Positions 37,136 to 49,159 of a DNA stretch of 64,000 nucleotides are shown here, piece after piece. Location: NCBI GenBank assembly GCA_033239525.1, contig BSYO01000025.1, forward strand, positions 11,442,001 to 11,506,000, written 5' to 3'. Position 1 is the first letter of the stretch, and each line of letters opens with the position of its first letter. Source of the DNA: Nepenthes gracilis. Taxonomy: Eukaryota > Streptophyta > Magnoliopsida > Caryophyllales > Nepenthaceae. A program made the position numbers and the translations under genes. The notes beneath the pieces were generated by a model, which did not search any database, was not told the origin of the DNA, and worked only from the letters and a program-made list of their open reading frames with translations.

Positions 37136-39390
37136 AGATATTTGGTTTATCTTTACGTTTTATTAGATTCAAAATATAGGGGTTAATGTCAGATTAGAGG
37201 AGATAATCTCAAAAGTTGAGTGTTCCATGATGAGAGATTTAAAGGCTTCTTTATTGGTTTATTAACTTTAGATATTTCGTTAAGACTGCATCACAAAGAA
37301 CTTGATATTATAGCATTGTTACTGTCTTTTATTTTGAATAGTTTATTATTATTATAGATATTATATTTAGTGATACAATTATGAGAATCATTGATGATTT
37401 TGGTGATTAGAAATTTTTTTGCATGGTCGGTTTGAGTCGAGTTTTGGAATTTGGGTTTCGGTTGCCACAACGTCATTTTTCTTTTATATTGTTAGTGGCC
37501 TATTAATATCATTGTCTCTCTTTTTTAGCATCTATATTGTCCTAGATGAGATCTATAATTAGATTTTTTTTGCCAATTCACTTATTCAATTGCTATGTAG
37601 GCCTTGGTGTTTATTTCTACATCCAAAAATGTTTTAGGTACCAATAGTGGACCAAGAAATTTTAAATGGTGATGTAGGCAGAGATTTTAGGAGGATACAA
37701 ATAAGTAATCCTATCGAAGTAGTGATTTGAAGAAATCGTGGGGTTGCATAGTTACAATGAATGCATTAAGTTGTGCCTTATCAGTTGGATTAGAAATGCT
37801 ACATGCTTCTATGTTGCATTAGTTAAGGAAGTATTTAAGACTTTCATTGGGAGCTTATTTAATCCTAAGTAGATATTAGGGTTACTTCTTTTTCATTCCA
37901 GTGGAGGTGAAATGGGACAAGAATCAAGTTATTAATTCCTAAATTTTTAATGGAATTTAGTTTCAATTAATAGAAATAAATTCTCACATCTTCCTTCAAA
38001 AATGAGAGGAAGAACTAACATTGAGTGACGTTCTAAAATTTTGAAACTTAGGCAACGTATGAAAGTCGTCAATATGATAAGTAGGATTTAGACTTCTTTC
38101 ATATGGCTTAAGAGTTGGTATCTTAAATTTGATGGGAGCAACTAAGTCATGTCATTGGTTTAAAAATTATAGAATAATGACACAAAATTTAACTAAATAT
38201 TTAATGGGGAGCAACTAAGTCATGTCATTGGTTTAAAAATTATAGAATAATGACACAAAATTTAACTAAATATTTAAACACGACCCTGCAACATGCACTT
38301 TTAGATAACTTAGATGACTTAGATAAAGTCTTAATAATAAATGGCCATAAATTGATAGTGGCCTTAAAATTAATTCACTTCTTTAACAATAATCTAAAAA
38401 AAGGGAGAAGCATATACTAATTCTGGCACTTGAAAATAATATATCATTTGAAGCTTCTTAGCCATAATCACATATAATTTAAAAAATTAATTAACTGATC
38501 AAAACATAACCATTCCTGTTATAATTTTGATATAAATAAAAGAAATATCTTAAATAAGGCTAAAAGAAATTCTTTTGTCTAAATTCTGATAAATTATCCA
38601 AACCTATTAATTTGAAAGGTTTACAAATATGGTAAGAGTCAGCTTATTGCTCAACAAAGTATTTATAATTTTTATATATATACATAAATAAAACATGATA
38701 AGAACAATAATAAAAATCAACCGTGAAATGCCAAAAATGTTGAAATATCGGTAAGTGTATTCAAAAGATATAAGAACCAAGTATTAATTAAAACCTCATT
38801 AACAAAAATTGAATATTGAGGATTAGGTTATATACTTTTCAATAGTTTTTTGACAATATATTATTATTTAAAACTCGAAGGTTAAATGACCAAACACCAC
38901 TTTTTAAACCCGTGAATGTTAGTTTAATCTTCGATTTATAAATAATATATTAAGATATATATAAATATATTCTGTCAATTTTTTATAATAATTCTTATTT
39001 AGTTAAAAATATTATGTGATAAATAAACAAATATATAAATATTTTTAAATTAGAAAAAATAATAATCTTTATAAAATTTAAAAATAAAGTTCTCGTTAAA
39101 TATTTGTCTAAAAATAACATATAATATCAAATATCTAAAAACTTTAAGATTTCCTAATAAATTACACAAAATTAGATACAAGACTCTAAACATCTATATT
39201 GACAAATAAGATGGCCATAGATATAATATATATACAAAAAGAACGAGCAAAAGTCAAATGCTTATATATTTGAATGGAAATCAAAGAAAAAATCAGGAGA
39301 TTTTAACATTAAATGTAGAAAGAAATTTAAATGCATTTACGTTTTACTTATCAAAAAAAAAAAAAAAAAAGAAGATGTATTTACATTTAT
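37136..39390. other. AT-rich DNA containing a recent 73-bp duplication
   Basis: No gene recognised. The tandem duplication at 38,133-38,278 is listed separately. An A18 run at 39,353-39,371 is flanked by similar words (GCATTTACGTTT and GTATTTACATTT), which could be a retroposon tail or chance. Confidence 0.45.
38133..38278. repeat. 73-bp perfect tandem duplication
   Basis: GGGAGCAACTAAGTCATGTC starts the unit at 38,134, and the same unit starts again 73 bases later. Both run through TTGGTTTAAAAATTATAG and ATGACACAAAATTTAAC to AAATATTTAA. I see no mismatch apart from one G at the junction, so the event is young compared with the surrounding decay. Confidence 0.9.
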
Positions 39391-39539
39391 TTAATATTAC
39401 TTAAATCTAACTAGAAATTGCCTCAAAATTGCTTTCACCTTCACTCTTTTTATCTTTTGCTCTTTAATTCTCTCTCTCATTTTTCTCTCTTTCTCTCTTG
39501 AAATCTAAGTAGAAATGATCCAAAAATTATTGAGGATTG

Positions 39540-39578
<39 letters not shown>

Positions 39579-39900
39579 TGGTGCATGGAAGCCAATCTAG
39601 CTTGCATCAAGTGTAACATACTATTATACACACACGTGAGTGCATCTCACATTGCGCACGGGCATTCATCATTTTGTTAAACCACATATGAGTATGCCCC
39701 TACCATACCCAAGTGTGACCTATTCTATTAAACTATGCATGAGCACCATACAAGTGTGGGATAGGCACGGGTTATTTTTCTTCAATTTATTGATTTATTT
39801 TTTTCCTAACAAAAAATAATTCTCAAAAATTCATTTAATACAATAAATCTTGACATCACAAAATATAAAGCAATTTACAGAATGTTTTTTTTTTTTTCTG
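39391..39900 (-). repeat. Chromovirus-type LTR fragment (R/U3 side)
   Basis: Minus strand: GGTGCTCATGCATAG, CATGCACCAATATG, an (AT)n microsatellite (39,542-39,573), TCATTTCTACTTAGATTT, then CAAGAGAGAAAGAGAGAAA. This is the same order as in the 22.2-24.8 and 58.7-61 kb LTRs. The part from 39,501 upward is also contained in the long direct repeat. Confidence 0.5.
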
Positions 39901-41329
39901 ATTTTAGTCTTTTATATGCCATTCATACCCCAAAATTTTTGATATGAAGGGTGTATGTCCTATTTGGGTCAATTAACTATTGGAGCTCTCTTGAAGGAGT
40001 TGTATTTCAATCCTTTTAATTTTTTCTTCCACTTTAGTTGTGGAAGCTATTCTACAAGCATTAAGAAAACTTCTCTACTCGGTTTGATTTATTGATACTT
40101 TTGGTATCTATTTTATTGAGGGGATTTATAGAGTGTTATAGTAAGACTCTTCTTCCCAACATGATTTGACCTTTGAGCCTTGAATACGGCTTAGGTTACA
40201 ATGTTCATGGTTCATTTCCCAATGTCTGATGTTCAATCATCCTTCTAAATATGATGACAACTATCTACAATTCATCGGTGATTTAGGCTTGATAGATGAC
40301 CTTTTAGAGGTAGCATGTTGTTCCTTGATCTTCATCAAGAAGTTAATTTTTGGAGTGGCTGGGTCATAACCCGATGAGATTGTTCTCCAAATCTGTCCCA
40401 CAATGATTTAATCATTCTAGACATGTCTTGAAATTGGGCTTCCATAGCCTCCATGTCTTGGTTCACTGATGAGTGGTGCTATTCTTGCCCATGTTTTTTA
40501 TGTTGGATGTTCTCAAAGGGATTGTCCCACAGAATTTGTCTAGGCTAGCCATGCACACTTGTGTCAACCATGATGTCTTTGGATGGTTTCTCATGAGTGT
40601 ACTATGGTTGTGAGAAATAAGTTCTTTAAATCACTCTCACAGATAGCACCATGATACGTATGTTGGATTAGGATTTCAGTTTGAGATATTTTAAAATAGA
40701 CTCTTGGATTGTTTAACATTGATATTAAATACCATACATTTAAATAAAAGTTTAGATATTCGTGATTGGCTTTTTAGTTTATTTTTTAATATTTAAATTA
40801 ATTTAATACTGTACATACTAAAAAATCTAAGATTGAAAGATAGAAAGAAAACTTATTGAGAGCAATGCTCCTTGACTTAAGACTTATAGAGGAAGGAGAT
40901 ATTTTAAAGGATAAGCTTTTAACCTCTTAGAATGAAGATTTCAATTTTTATGAGAGATGTATGAGATACTCTTAAAGTTGTTAAAACTTAAGATCACTTC
41001 TTTAAATAATGAACCCAAGGTTTTTAGATGCCAAGATGCCTTTTCTTTATAAGGGGTTCTGCCTTTACAAAATATAAAGTTATTTTTTAGAACGGTTGAG
41101 TAACTCATATAGGATAACTATCTATTCTTGGGACATTGATTAACTTCTCAACGTCCATTTTTCTATGAAAATTTTTTCTTTCATTATAAATAGCTGTGTT
41201 GAATGATTTATGATTACTATGTTTATAGTCATAGGTTTAAAGAGTTGTTAGTGAGATCATGGATGACATGTCTTCTATTAAACTAAAATTAATGGGCCAA
41301 TAGATTAGTTAAAAGAAGGGGGCCAAATG
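39501..41329 (-). repeat. Long direct repeat, copy 1 (gypsy LTR/gag-start derived)
   Basis: About 1.83 kb matching 44,129-45,933 with scattered substitutions and small indels. On the minus strand it holds an LTR-like part (41,329-40,660), a primer-site-like TATCATGGTGCTATCTGTGA (about 40,637-40,656), and a gag-like start with broken frames. Below that lies a second LTR-like stretch (39,900-39,501). The copy stops exactly where the copia LTR begins (after AAATG at 41,325-41,329). Confidence 0.8.
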
Positions 41330-42137
41330 TGAAAAAGCACATTTTGTGCTAACGTGAACAATAAAGTTTCGACTCCGAAAAATATAGCGGAATCAAAGAC
41401 AAATAAATATCCAATACGTAAAGGATATTTAATTCTAGATGCTAACGAGATAACAAGCATGCGATACAAATAATTATAAGCAATAAATATAAAGACGCCG
41501 ATACCCCAAATTATCGAAAAACACTCGGGCTTCAGTGGAAGAAGCAATGCGACCGTGGGGCGCTAACCGTCCCACGTGATCCCTACCAAGAACTCATTGG
41601 ATTTGCCTCCCGTGTGGGCGGGACACCTGAGCACCCGGCGTGTCAATCTTCCCTCTTTGCCACTTGAATAGCCAACCCACGATCGGATCTCCTTCTTCTG
41701 AACCATGGAAGGTGATGTAAAGTTTAAATAGAAAAGAGAAACGAAGAAAAATCGTTAGAACATGAGGCACAACGCGTAGTAGGTTCGGTTTTCTCCAAGT
41801 ATAATGGCTCCATACTTTCAAAAGATGCTTTGGCGTCTTTGAGGGTTTCAAGAAACATAAGGCATATATTTATAGTGGGTGCAAAAACATGTGCTCGAGC
41901 GCGTTGCGCGGCCGGAGGGCAGAGGTGAAGAAAAGCGCCGGGCACCCCTCGATTTTCGGCTCGGCGGATCTCGGCGCACGGCAAGCCGGGAGGATTTTAG
42001 GCTGCGAGTGGCGGCGGGAAGGCTTTGACGGACTCGAGCAAGCGGAGGGCGGACAGACGGAAAAGCGTACAACCCACAAGACATTGACAAGATACATATG
42101 GTCACGGAATATGCCAATTAGACAAATGTCTCTAACA
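41330..42137 (-). repeat. 3' LTR of the truncated copia element
   Basis: Starts TGTTAGAGACA at 42,137 directly after the purine tract and ends TGCTTTTTCA at 41,330. The last 150 or so bases match 43,927-44,080: CTATATTTTTC, TTTATTTGTCTTTG and ATAATTATTTGTAT in the same order. The GC-rich stretch at 41,880-42,060 gives several overlapping open frames on both strands that are not genes. Confidence 0.75.
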
Positions 42138-42659
42138 ATCTCCCCCTTTGACAATTCCGTGACAAAACTCATAAAAAAAGAGGGAATCACGGGTTCGGAC
42201 ACCCACAGAGATAAAAACCGTGTCATGAAAACCTCGCCCAAGAGACACAAAAAATATAAATCGAGAGGTGGAGGTGATGATGAAAACTTGCGTTATTTGC
42301 TGTGGTTTTCTGGTCAAGCAAGGTTAGTACAAAAAAAAAAGCAAAAGAGAATAACAACATAATAAAGATGCATGGTACATAAGAATGAGAGTAGAAATAA
42401 CATACAATAATATAACACCAAGTCTCCTAAAAATAATCAAAACTCTTGGATGAAAATAACAAAAATTCTCCCAAAATAAGGTAAGCTCCCCCTATCAAAG
42501 TGAATCAAGTCTCCCCCTTATTATCACGAATGGCCAAGGGGTAATGTAGGAAGCATTCAACCTGCATCCAAATGTTGAAGGTGATCAACAGTTTATTCAT
42601 GTTTAGCCCTGGTCTTTGGAAGGCACAAACTTAGGGATGAGAAAGAATTATTCATAGCC

Positions 42660-43915
42660 TTCTAGATTAGTTGAGCCAAATCTGTATTCACACGCGAGGC
42701 ACAGCCTTGATGACTTAGGCATGTTTGTGTGGAATTTTCCAGTTTTAGGCCAGTTTGTACAAAATTCTTCTGTTTATTTCCATCAATTTTTCCAAACCGA
42801 GCATATAATCTAATTTTATAGGAAATTGTTTCAAATCTTTTTGAGAGGGCGGTTATTTGCTTAGTAAATGAGAGATTCTCAATTTCTTGAGTTTTAGAAT
42901 CTAACTTTGGAAAGTTTCCTTTTTCCAAATCTATGATCCTACCATTTAGGGTTATATTTAATTTCTTTACTTTCAAACATTTCCTGGCGTTTATCATATG
43001 CTTCTTGAAGGCCATCAAATTCAACTTTTGACTCTGCGCCTCGAGTCACCGCAACATTGTCACACATTGAGGTCATAAAGGTTATGTACTTGGGGGGCCA
43101 TCTTGAGTAACATTTTTCACCCTCTTCTTCTTTCATCACTTAAGGTCACATTAGCTTTAAAGGCTTGACCTTGTTGGCGTTTAAGGTTAGGACATTCATG
43201 TTTCAAAGCCTTTACACTTGACCTTCAACTCCTTGAATATTTTTTTTGAATTGTAGTTTTGGGTCTTTCTTCTTGAGATGACCTTTTGAATCCACATCAA
43301 TTTTGTTTGATGAAGATATTATTAACAAATAAGGAAAAAATCCTTCGCTAGATTCTTCATTGATTTTGCTCTTCCCTACTTGATTTTGAGATTTATTCTT
43401 CTTTGATGATGTGTGCTATAAGTTTGTAGGGTTCGATTTTTAATTTGTCTAAAGTGGGCCTAAATCGTTTACGATCATAGGCGTCTAAATTTTGGGCATT
43501 TAATTGGATAGAATTCATCAAATGACTCATCATCTTTCATTCTTATTTCTTGAATCTAGTGGTGAGCATTTGTAATTTTAAATTTTTAACAAGTTTTGTG
43601 CCTTCATGTGTAATTTCTAAGATGTCCCACGTATATTTAGAAGTTTCACACATTGAAATTCGTTTAAACTCATCGGGGGATACAGCTATAAAAATAGCAT
43701 GTAGCCCCTTACTGTTCCAATTACAAGCATCGAGTTCCTTTTTGGTCCATGAAGATAAGACTTTTGGGCATTTAGTGGGTGGAATCACCCAAACGTGTCC
43801 AAACACGCCATCTAAAGACTTTAGGAAGGTGACCTTCTTGAGTTACTCCCATCAAAGAAGGGAGGAACGGAGAGCGATCCACTTGTATACATCTAGATCG
43901 GGGCTACGATCGTAA
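42660..43915 (-). pseudogene. Copia gag remnant
   Basis: The frame 43,806-43,543 is classic copia gag (UBN2 type): WTKKELDACNWNSKGLHAIF, AVSPDEFKRISMCET, YTWDILEITHEGTKLVKN and LKLQMLTTRF. A preceding piece near 43,915-43,850 sits where gag should start, and later frames (43,139-42,662) are Lys/Glu-rich, as in the coiled region of long copia gags. Stops, frameshifts and a deletion before the zinc knuckle make it non-functional. An intact gag forms the particle that packages the element RNA. Confidence 0.75.
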
Positions 43916-43926
43916 GGCCTCTCAAT

Positions 43927-44080
43927 TGAAAAAGCACGTTTTGTGCCGTGAACAATCAAGTTTAGCCTTGAAAAATATAGCGGAAGCAAAGACAAATAAA
44001 TATCCTTACGTAAAGAATATTTCCTTGATGCTTTGGGCCCGTCAAATAGTGGGCCAATACAAATAATTATAAGCAATAAA
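43927..44080 (-). repeat. 5' LTR remnant of the copia element, clipped
   Basis: Matches the last part of the 3' LTR, ending TGCTTTTTCA at 43,927. Similarity stops after AAGCAATAAA at 44,080. The next 48 bases (44,081-44,128) match neither LTR nor direct repeat, marking a deletion or rearrangement junction. The sequence right after the LTR end, ATTGAGAGGCC, may be a mutated TGGTATCAGAGC primer site. Confidence 0.7.
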
Positions 44081-44128
44081 GTGTGGGCCTCTGTTGACCT
44101 TTAGCGACCCGTTTTGGTGTACCCATCA

Positions 44129-45933
44129 AAATCTAAGTAGAAATGACAAAGGATTGTTTATATATATATATATACATATTGGTGCATGGAAGCCAATCTA
44201 GCTTGCATCAAGTGTAACATACTATTATATACACGCGTGAGTGCATCTCACATTGCACAGGGGCATTCATCATTTTGTTAAACCACATGCGAGTATGCCC
44301 CTACCATGCCCAAGTGTGACATATTCTATTAAACTATGCATAAGCACCATACAAGCGTGGGATAGGCATGGGTCATTTTTCTTCAATTTATTGATTTCTT
44401 TTTTTCCTAACAAAAAATAATTCTCAAAAATTCATTTAATACAATAAATCTTGACATCACAAAATATAAAGCAATTTACAGAATGTTTTTTTTTTTTTTT
44501 TTCTGATTTTAGTCTTCTATATGCCATTCATACCCCAAAATTTTTGATATGAAGGGTGTATGTCCTATTTGGGTCAATTAACTATTGGAGCTCTCTTGAA
44601 GGAGTTGTATTTCAATCCTTTTAATTTTTTCTTCCACTTTAGCTGTGGAAGCAATTCTACAAGCATTAAGAAAAGTTCTCTGCTTGCTTTGATTTATTGA
44701 TACTTTTGGTATCTATTTTATTGAGGGGATTTATGGAGTGTTATAGTACGACTCTTCTTCCCAACATGATTTGACCTTTGAGCCTTGAATATAGCTTAGG
44801 TTACAATGTTCACGGTTCATTTCCCAATGTCTGATGTTCAATCATCCTTCTAAATATGATGACAACTATCTACAATTCATCGGTGATTTAGACTTGATAG
44901 ATGACCTTTTAGAGGTAGCATGTTGTTCCTTGATCTTCATCAAGAAGTTGATTTTTGGAGTGGCTGGGTCATAACCCGATGAGGTTGTTCTCCAAATCTG
45001 TCCCACAATGATTTAATCATTCTAGGCATGTCTTGAAATTGGGCTTCCATAGCCTCCATGTCTTGGTTCACTGATGAGTGGTGCTATTCTTGCCCATGTT
45101 TTTTATGTTGGATGTTCTCAAAGGGATTGTCCCATAGAATTTGTCTAGGCTAGCCATGCACACTTGTGTCAACCATGATGTCTTTGGATGGTTTCTCATG
45201 AGTGTACTATGGTTGTGAGAAATAAGTTCTTTAAATCACTCTCACAAATGGCACCATGATACATATGTTGGACTAGGATTTTAGTTTGAGATATTTTAAA
45301 ATAGACTCTTAGATTGTTTAACATTGATCTTGAATACCATACACTTAAATAAAAGTTTGGATATTTGTGATTGGCTTTTTAGTTTATTTTTTAATATTTA
45401 AATCGGTTTAATGCTATACATACTAGAAAACCTAAGATTGAAAGATAGAAAGAAAACTTATTGAGAGCAATGCTCCTTGACTTAAGACTTATAGGGGAAG
45501 GAGATATTTTAAAGGATAAGCTTTTAACCTCTTAGAATAAAGATTTCAATTTTTATGAGAGATGTATGAGATACACTTAAAGTTGTTAAAACTCAAGATC
45601 ACTTCTTAAATGATGAACCCAAGGTTTTTAGATGCCAAGATGCCCTTTCTTTATTAAGGGTTCTGCCTTTACAAAATATAAAGTTATTTTTCAGAACGGT
45701 TGAGTAACTCATATAGGATTACTATCTATTCTTGGGACATTGATTAATTTCCCAATGTCCATTTTTCTATGAAAAATTTTTCTTTCATTATAAATAGCTG
45801 TGTTGAATGATTTATAATTGTTATATTTATAGTCATAGGTTTAAAGAGTCGTTAGTGAGATCATGGATAACATGTCTTCTATTAAACTAAAATTATTTGG
45901 CTAATAGATTAGTTAAAAGAAGGAAGCCAAATG
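44129..45933 (-). repeat. Long direct repeat, copy 2 (with copia-free site)
   Basis: About 1.8 kb, same orientation and content as 39,501-41,329, including TATCATGGTGCCATTTGTGA at about 45,243-45,262. The (TA)n run near 44,159 is shorter than in copy 1. At its right end GCCAAATG continues into TATGATAATCC without the copia LTR, so this copy shows the empty insertion site. Confidence 0.8.
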
Positions 45934-48880
45934 TATGATAATCCGCCCTTCTCTTATCTGCCCTTTCTGGTTTATTCTATCCAATCTTTTCTTGTTGTAA
46001 TAGTGCTCTAGCACACATGATTATTAGATAATCCGACGTTGGTCAATCCTCATATTTGACCCAACATGTCAGTCTTGCAAATTTTGGTTTGGTTTTAACC
46101 CTATCATTTTCATGCCAAACCAGTCAAACTTTTTATGGATTTCAAAACTAAAATCCAATAACAGAAAATGAACATCCCTTCTATGACAAAATAATTCTAA
46201 ACATGGAAGAGACTTCAATATGAAAAAATGAGATCCGAAAAAATCTTACTCTTTTGCTAGTATTAGCCTACACGATATTAGATTTATAAAAATGATCTTA
46301 AGAACTTTAGGATATAAGCCCACTAATTTTAACGGACCAACAAGACGTTATATTAACAAAGATATTTTAAAGGTGACTAAAAATATTTTTTAACGCCAAC
46401 CGATTTGCTTTACCCTCACCAAATCTTTATGTTTTTAGGCCATGTGGTTTTTTCTTTGGTATTTGAATCCTGCCCTTCAATGAATACTTCTTGAGTAAAC
46501 ACCACAAGAAGCAAGCCACAACCTTTGAAGGTCAAAACTCCATGGAAATAATTTGGTGTGCCTAGGTTGGCTAACTAAGTATTACCATTTTTTCTCAATA
46601 ATTATGAATTCTTGTTCTTATTTGATCTGTTTAGACTAAATTTTAAATATATAATGTTATCAATAAAAATATAAATTAAATAAATTTAAATATATAATAA
46701 TAGAAATTAAACTCATTGAGGTAGACTTAACAAAAATATTCAAAAGTGTCCTTACTAATTGTAATAATCCGTACTTGGTACTCTTACCATGAGTGGTCTA
46801 TTTAAAGGAAATTCACTCCTACAGCTGTGAGGTGGGGGCCGTATGTTTACACCAAATTTATTGGTTAAGTTTGAAAAAAAATTGTCATGCTATTTTCAAG
46901 ATTGAAGGATACAAGCCCACCGGTTTCGTTATGGTTCTATCAGAGATTAGCCTATTTTTATTTTTAATGATTGAGATTTATTTTTATTATATAAAATTTT
47001 AAAATTAAAATAACGAACAAGAATATTATCTAAATACCTAACATCAATAGCTTTTATACTGACCTTAACTATTAAGATGATAAGAAAGCCAGGTATTTAA
47101 AGGGATCATAACCTGAGTATAAATTTAATTATTAATGTTATCTATCTAAATTTACCTTATATATAATATTTAAAAATAAGATCGTATATTTAGAAATCGC
47201 TTTGAATGATAGACAGTAACTTGACCATGGTGGTTGAATTCATAGTCATAAATTTGAGTTTTGATTCTGAATATCTTAATTTTTATATTGTAATATCTTT
47301 ATAGGCAAAATCAAATATATAGAGTTTGTTGGGGTTTAACTCGGATACACAAAATTCAATGTAGTGGAATAAAACCTGAACCCTCCGTCAAACGTCAACT
47401 ATTAAACTTATAAGTGTAAAAAATATAATAATATATAATATTTTTAATATAAAAAACTCTTTTAATAAAGAAAAAAATTATGTGATAAATTCTAAATAAA
47501 TTCAATATAATAATTGTGCCGATTACAATAACCCCATTCGAAATCATTTTATTATAATTTCAAGTGAAGAATGGTTGATTATAATCATCTTAACACACTT
47601 AATAGCCAACAAGAAAACGTACAACCGAAAATAAAACCAATTAAATAAAATATACTCTAAAAATCTACTCTAAAATAACGTGCTTGACTTTAATAAAAAA
47701 TGAAACTCAAATCGAATATCAATCGAATATCGAACATCTTTATCTTCTCTTTCTGTGGCTCTCCTTATGTGAGATATGTTTTAAAATACTCAAAATACGT
47801 TAGATATATTTTTATACTGCGAGCAGCTCTTGAGCACCGGTTAGGCATGCTTCCGGTACAGCATCCTTGGATTCGACACTCGGGTGCCCTTTAAGAGCGC
47901 CTTAGGGGCGGGCTCTCCTGGCCTTGGCGCTTGGGTGCTGGTCACGCACGTAAATATTATAAATCATCGCACGAATATCGTGTAACCTTTCGATAACTAT
48001 CAATTTATTATGATATCTACAAGGAAATTACTAAAACCTAACAAAATTTGCTCTGAAAGGTGTGTTATTGTGGATAGTAAGTTTGACCTAAAAGTGGTTG
48101 GATATCTAATTATAAGTTTAATTTTTAGATTTGCGTATCAAATTTAATAATATGTTATCTTTGTTTCCAAGGATAAATATGTCACCCATCTAATTTAGTC
48201 CAATTCCCATCCCATTCTTTCTTGTTTACTTTGAATTAGGAATCGCTTCATCATGCTTTTATGATTTGTTAGCATTTTGAAGAGAATCTAAAGAATTATG
48301 CATTCATGGCCATGCTAATAGTAATATATCTAACAAGATAATTCTACTGAGCCTGATGAGATTCTACTTGTTGCTATATTTGCTTGACTATTCTTAAATG
48401 TATTAAAATTTTTCCCATACTTATTCTTTAAATTTATTTATATAATGACATCGCTAGATTTAAATAATATAATTAAATAATCACAATAAAATTATACTTT
48501 TGAATCCTAACCACTAGTAAAGTTAGATGAGTAATTCTAATATCATTATGTGGATATTAATACTCTAATTAAATCAATATATGTAGTGAAACTTGTTGAA
48601 AAAATTATCAGACTAATTAATATATTAGTAAGCGTTACCCATTGTTACTTATTAGTTTTGATAGAAATTGAAGCATTTGAACTCTGAAACGTATATTTTC
48701 TATCATTCGAATATAATTTAATACTTTTTAAGGTTATTTTAATGTAACTTAATAAATTACACATATTATAATATCAAATTTATCGTTATTTAAACAACTT
48801 TTTAATTTTGACCGTGTTTAATACGTAAAGAAGTATATTAGTGGACACAGTTTAACTCGTTATTTAGAATCAAAACTGAT
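45934..48880. other. AT-rich DNA with LTR-like debris
   Basis: No gene recognised. 45,934-46,150 continues copy 2 as balanced LTR-like sequence. 47,330-47,960 is an LTR-like stretch: AT-rich, then a GC-rich end with CTTGAGCACCGG and GCGCTTGGGTGCTGG. It shares CTTTCTGTGGCTCTCCTTATG / CTCTTTTTTGGCGGAGCCCC type landmarks with 63,350-63,420. Frames at 46,793-47,002 and 47,700-47,894 are not credible genes. Confidence 0.4.
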
Positions 48881-48882
48881 AC

Positions 48883-49155
48883 ATGAATAGATTGGTTGGA
48901 CTTCAAAAGGGTTCGATGATTTCTAAGAAGTGGGCTCGTCCGGCCCTCCCCACTTCATTGCACGTGGGGCTGGGCCCATATGGAAGGTGTGGAGAGGGGT
49001 CCACTAGCCCTCTTATTGAGGATGGGGGGGAATTCTTGTCTCCCTCAATTAAAGTGAGGGTGCTGAATGGATCTCTCACTAATTTTTATGAGATAGCGGA
49101 GCTTGACGAGGAAGAGAATAAGTGGAGGCAGCCGGCTACTCGTAAATCCACTTGA
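48883..49155 (+). CDS. Unidentified 90-aa open frame, probably a repeat-derived fragment
   Basis: ATG-to-TGA frame of 90 codons in a patch clearly GC-richer than its A/T-rich flanks. It includes KKWARPALPTSLHVGLGPYG and a charged end (ELDEEENKW). No signal peptide, membrane helix or known motif. No splice signals, partner exons or upstream promoter were found. The composition jump suggests a captured gene or transposon fragment. I cannot name a family. Confidence 0.2.
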   Translation: MNRLVGLQKGSMISKKWARPALPTSLHVGLGPYGRCGEGSTSPLIEDGGEFLSPSIKVRVLNGSLTNFYEIAELDEEENKWRQPATRKST

Positions 49156-49159
49156 TGTC

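Larger units (their letters stand above)
41330..44080 (-). mobile_element. Truncated Ty1/copia element between the two direct repeats
   Basis: Minus strand order: clipped 5' LTR (44,080-43,927), gag remnants (about 43,915-42,660), purine tract (about 42,150-42,138), 3' LTR (42,137-41,330). Protease, integrase and reverse transcriptase are missing. The 3' LTR is 808 bases with TG...CA ends; only about 154 bases of the 5' LTR remain. The purine tract CAAAGGGGGAGAT followed by TGTTAGAGACA is typical of SIRE/Maximus-type copia elements. Confidence 0.75.

Noticed and set aside
39542..39573. (TA)n run as a possible regulatory element or origin
   Set aside because: A simple microsatellite; the counterpart at 44,159 is merely shorter, as expected for slippage.
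41848..42362. Several long overlapping frames on both strands
   Set aside because: They result from a stop-poor GC-rich segment of the copia 3' LTR; position and mutual overlap argue against genes.
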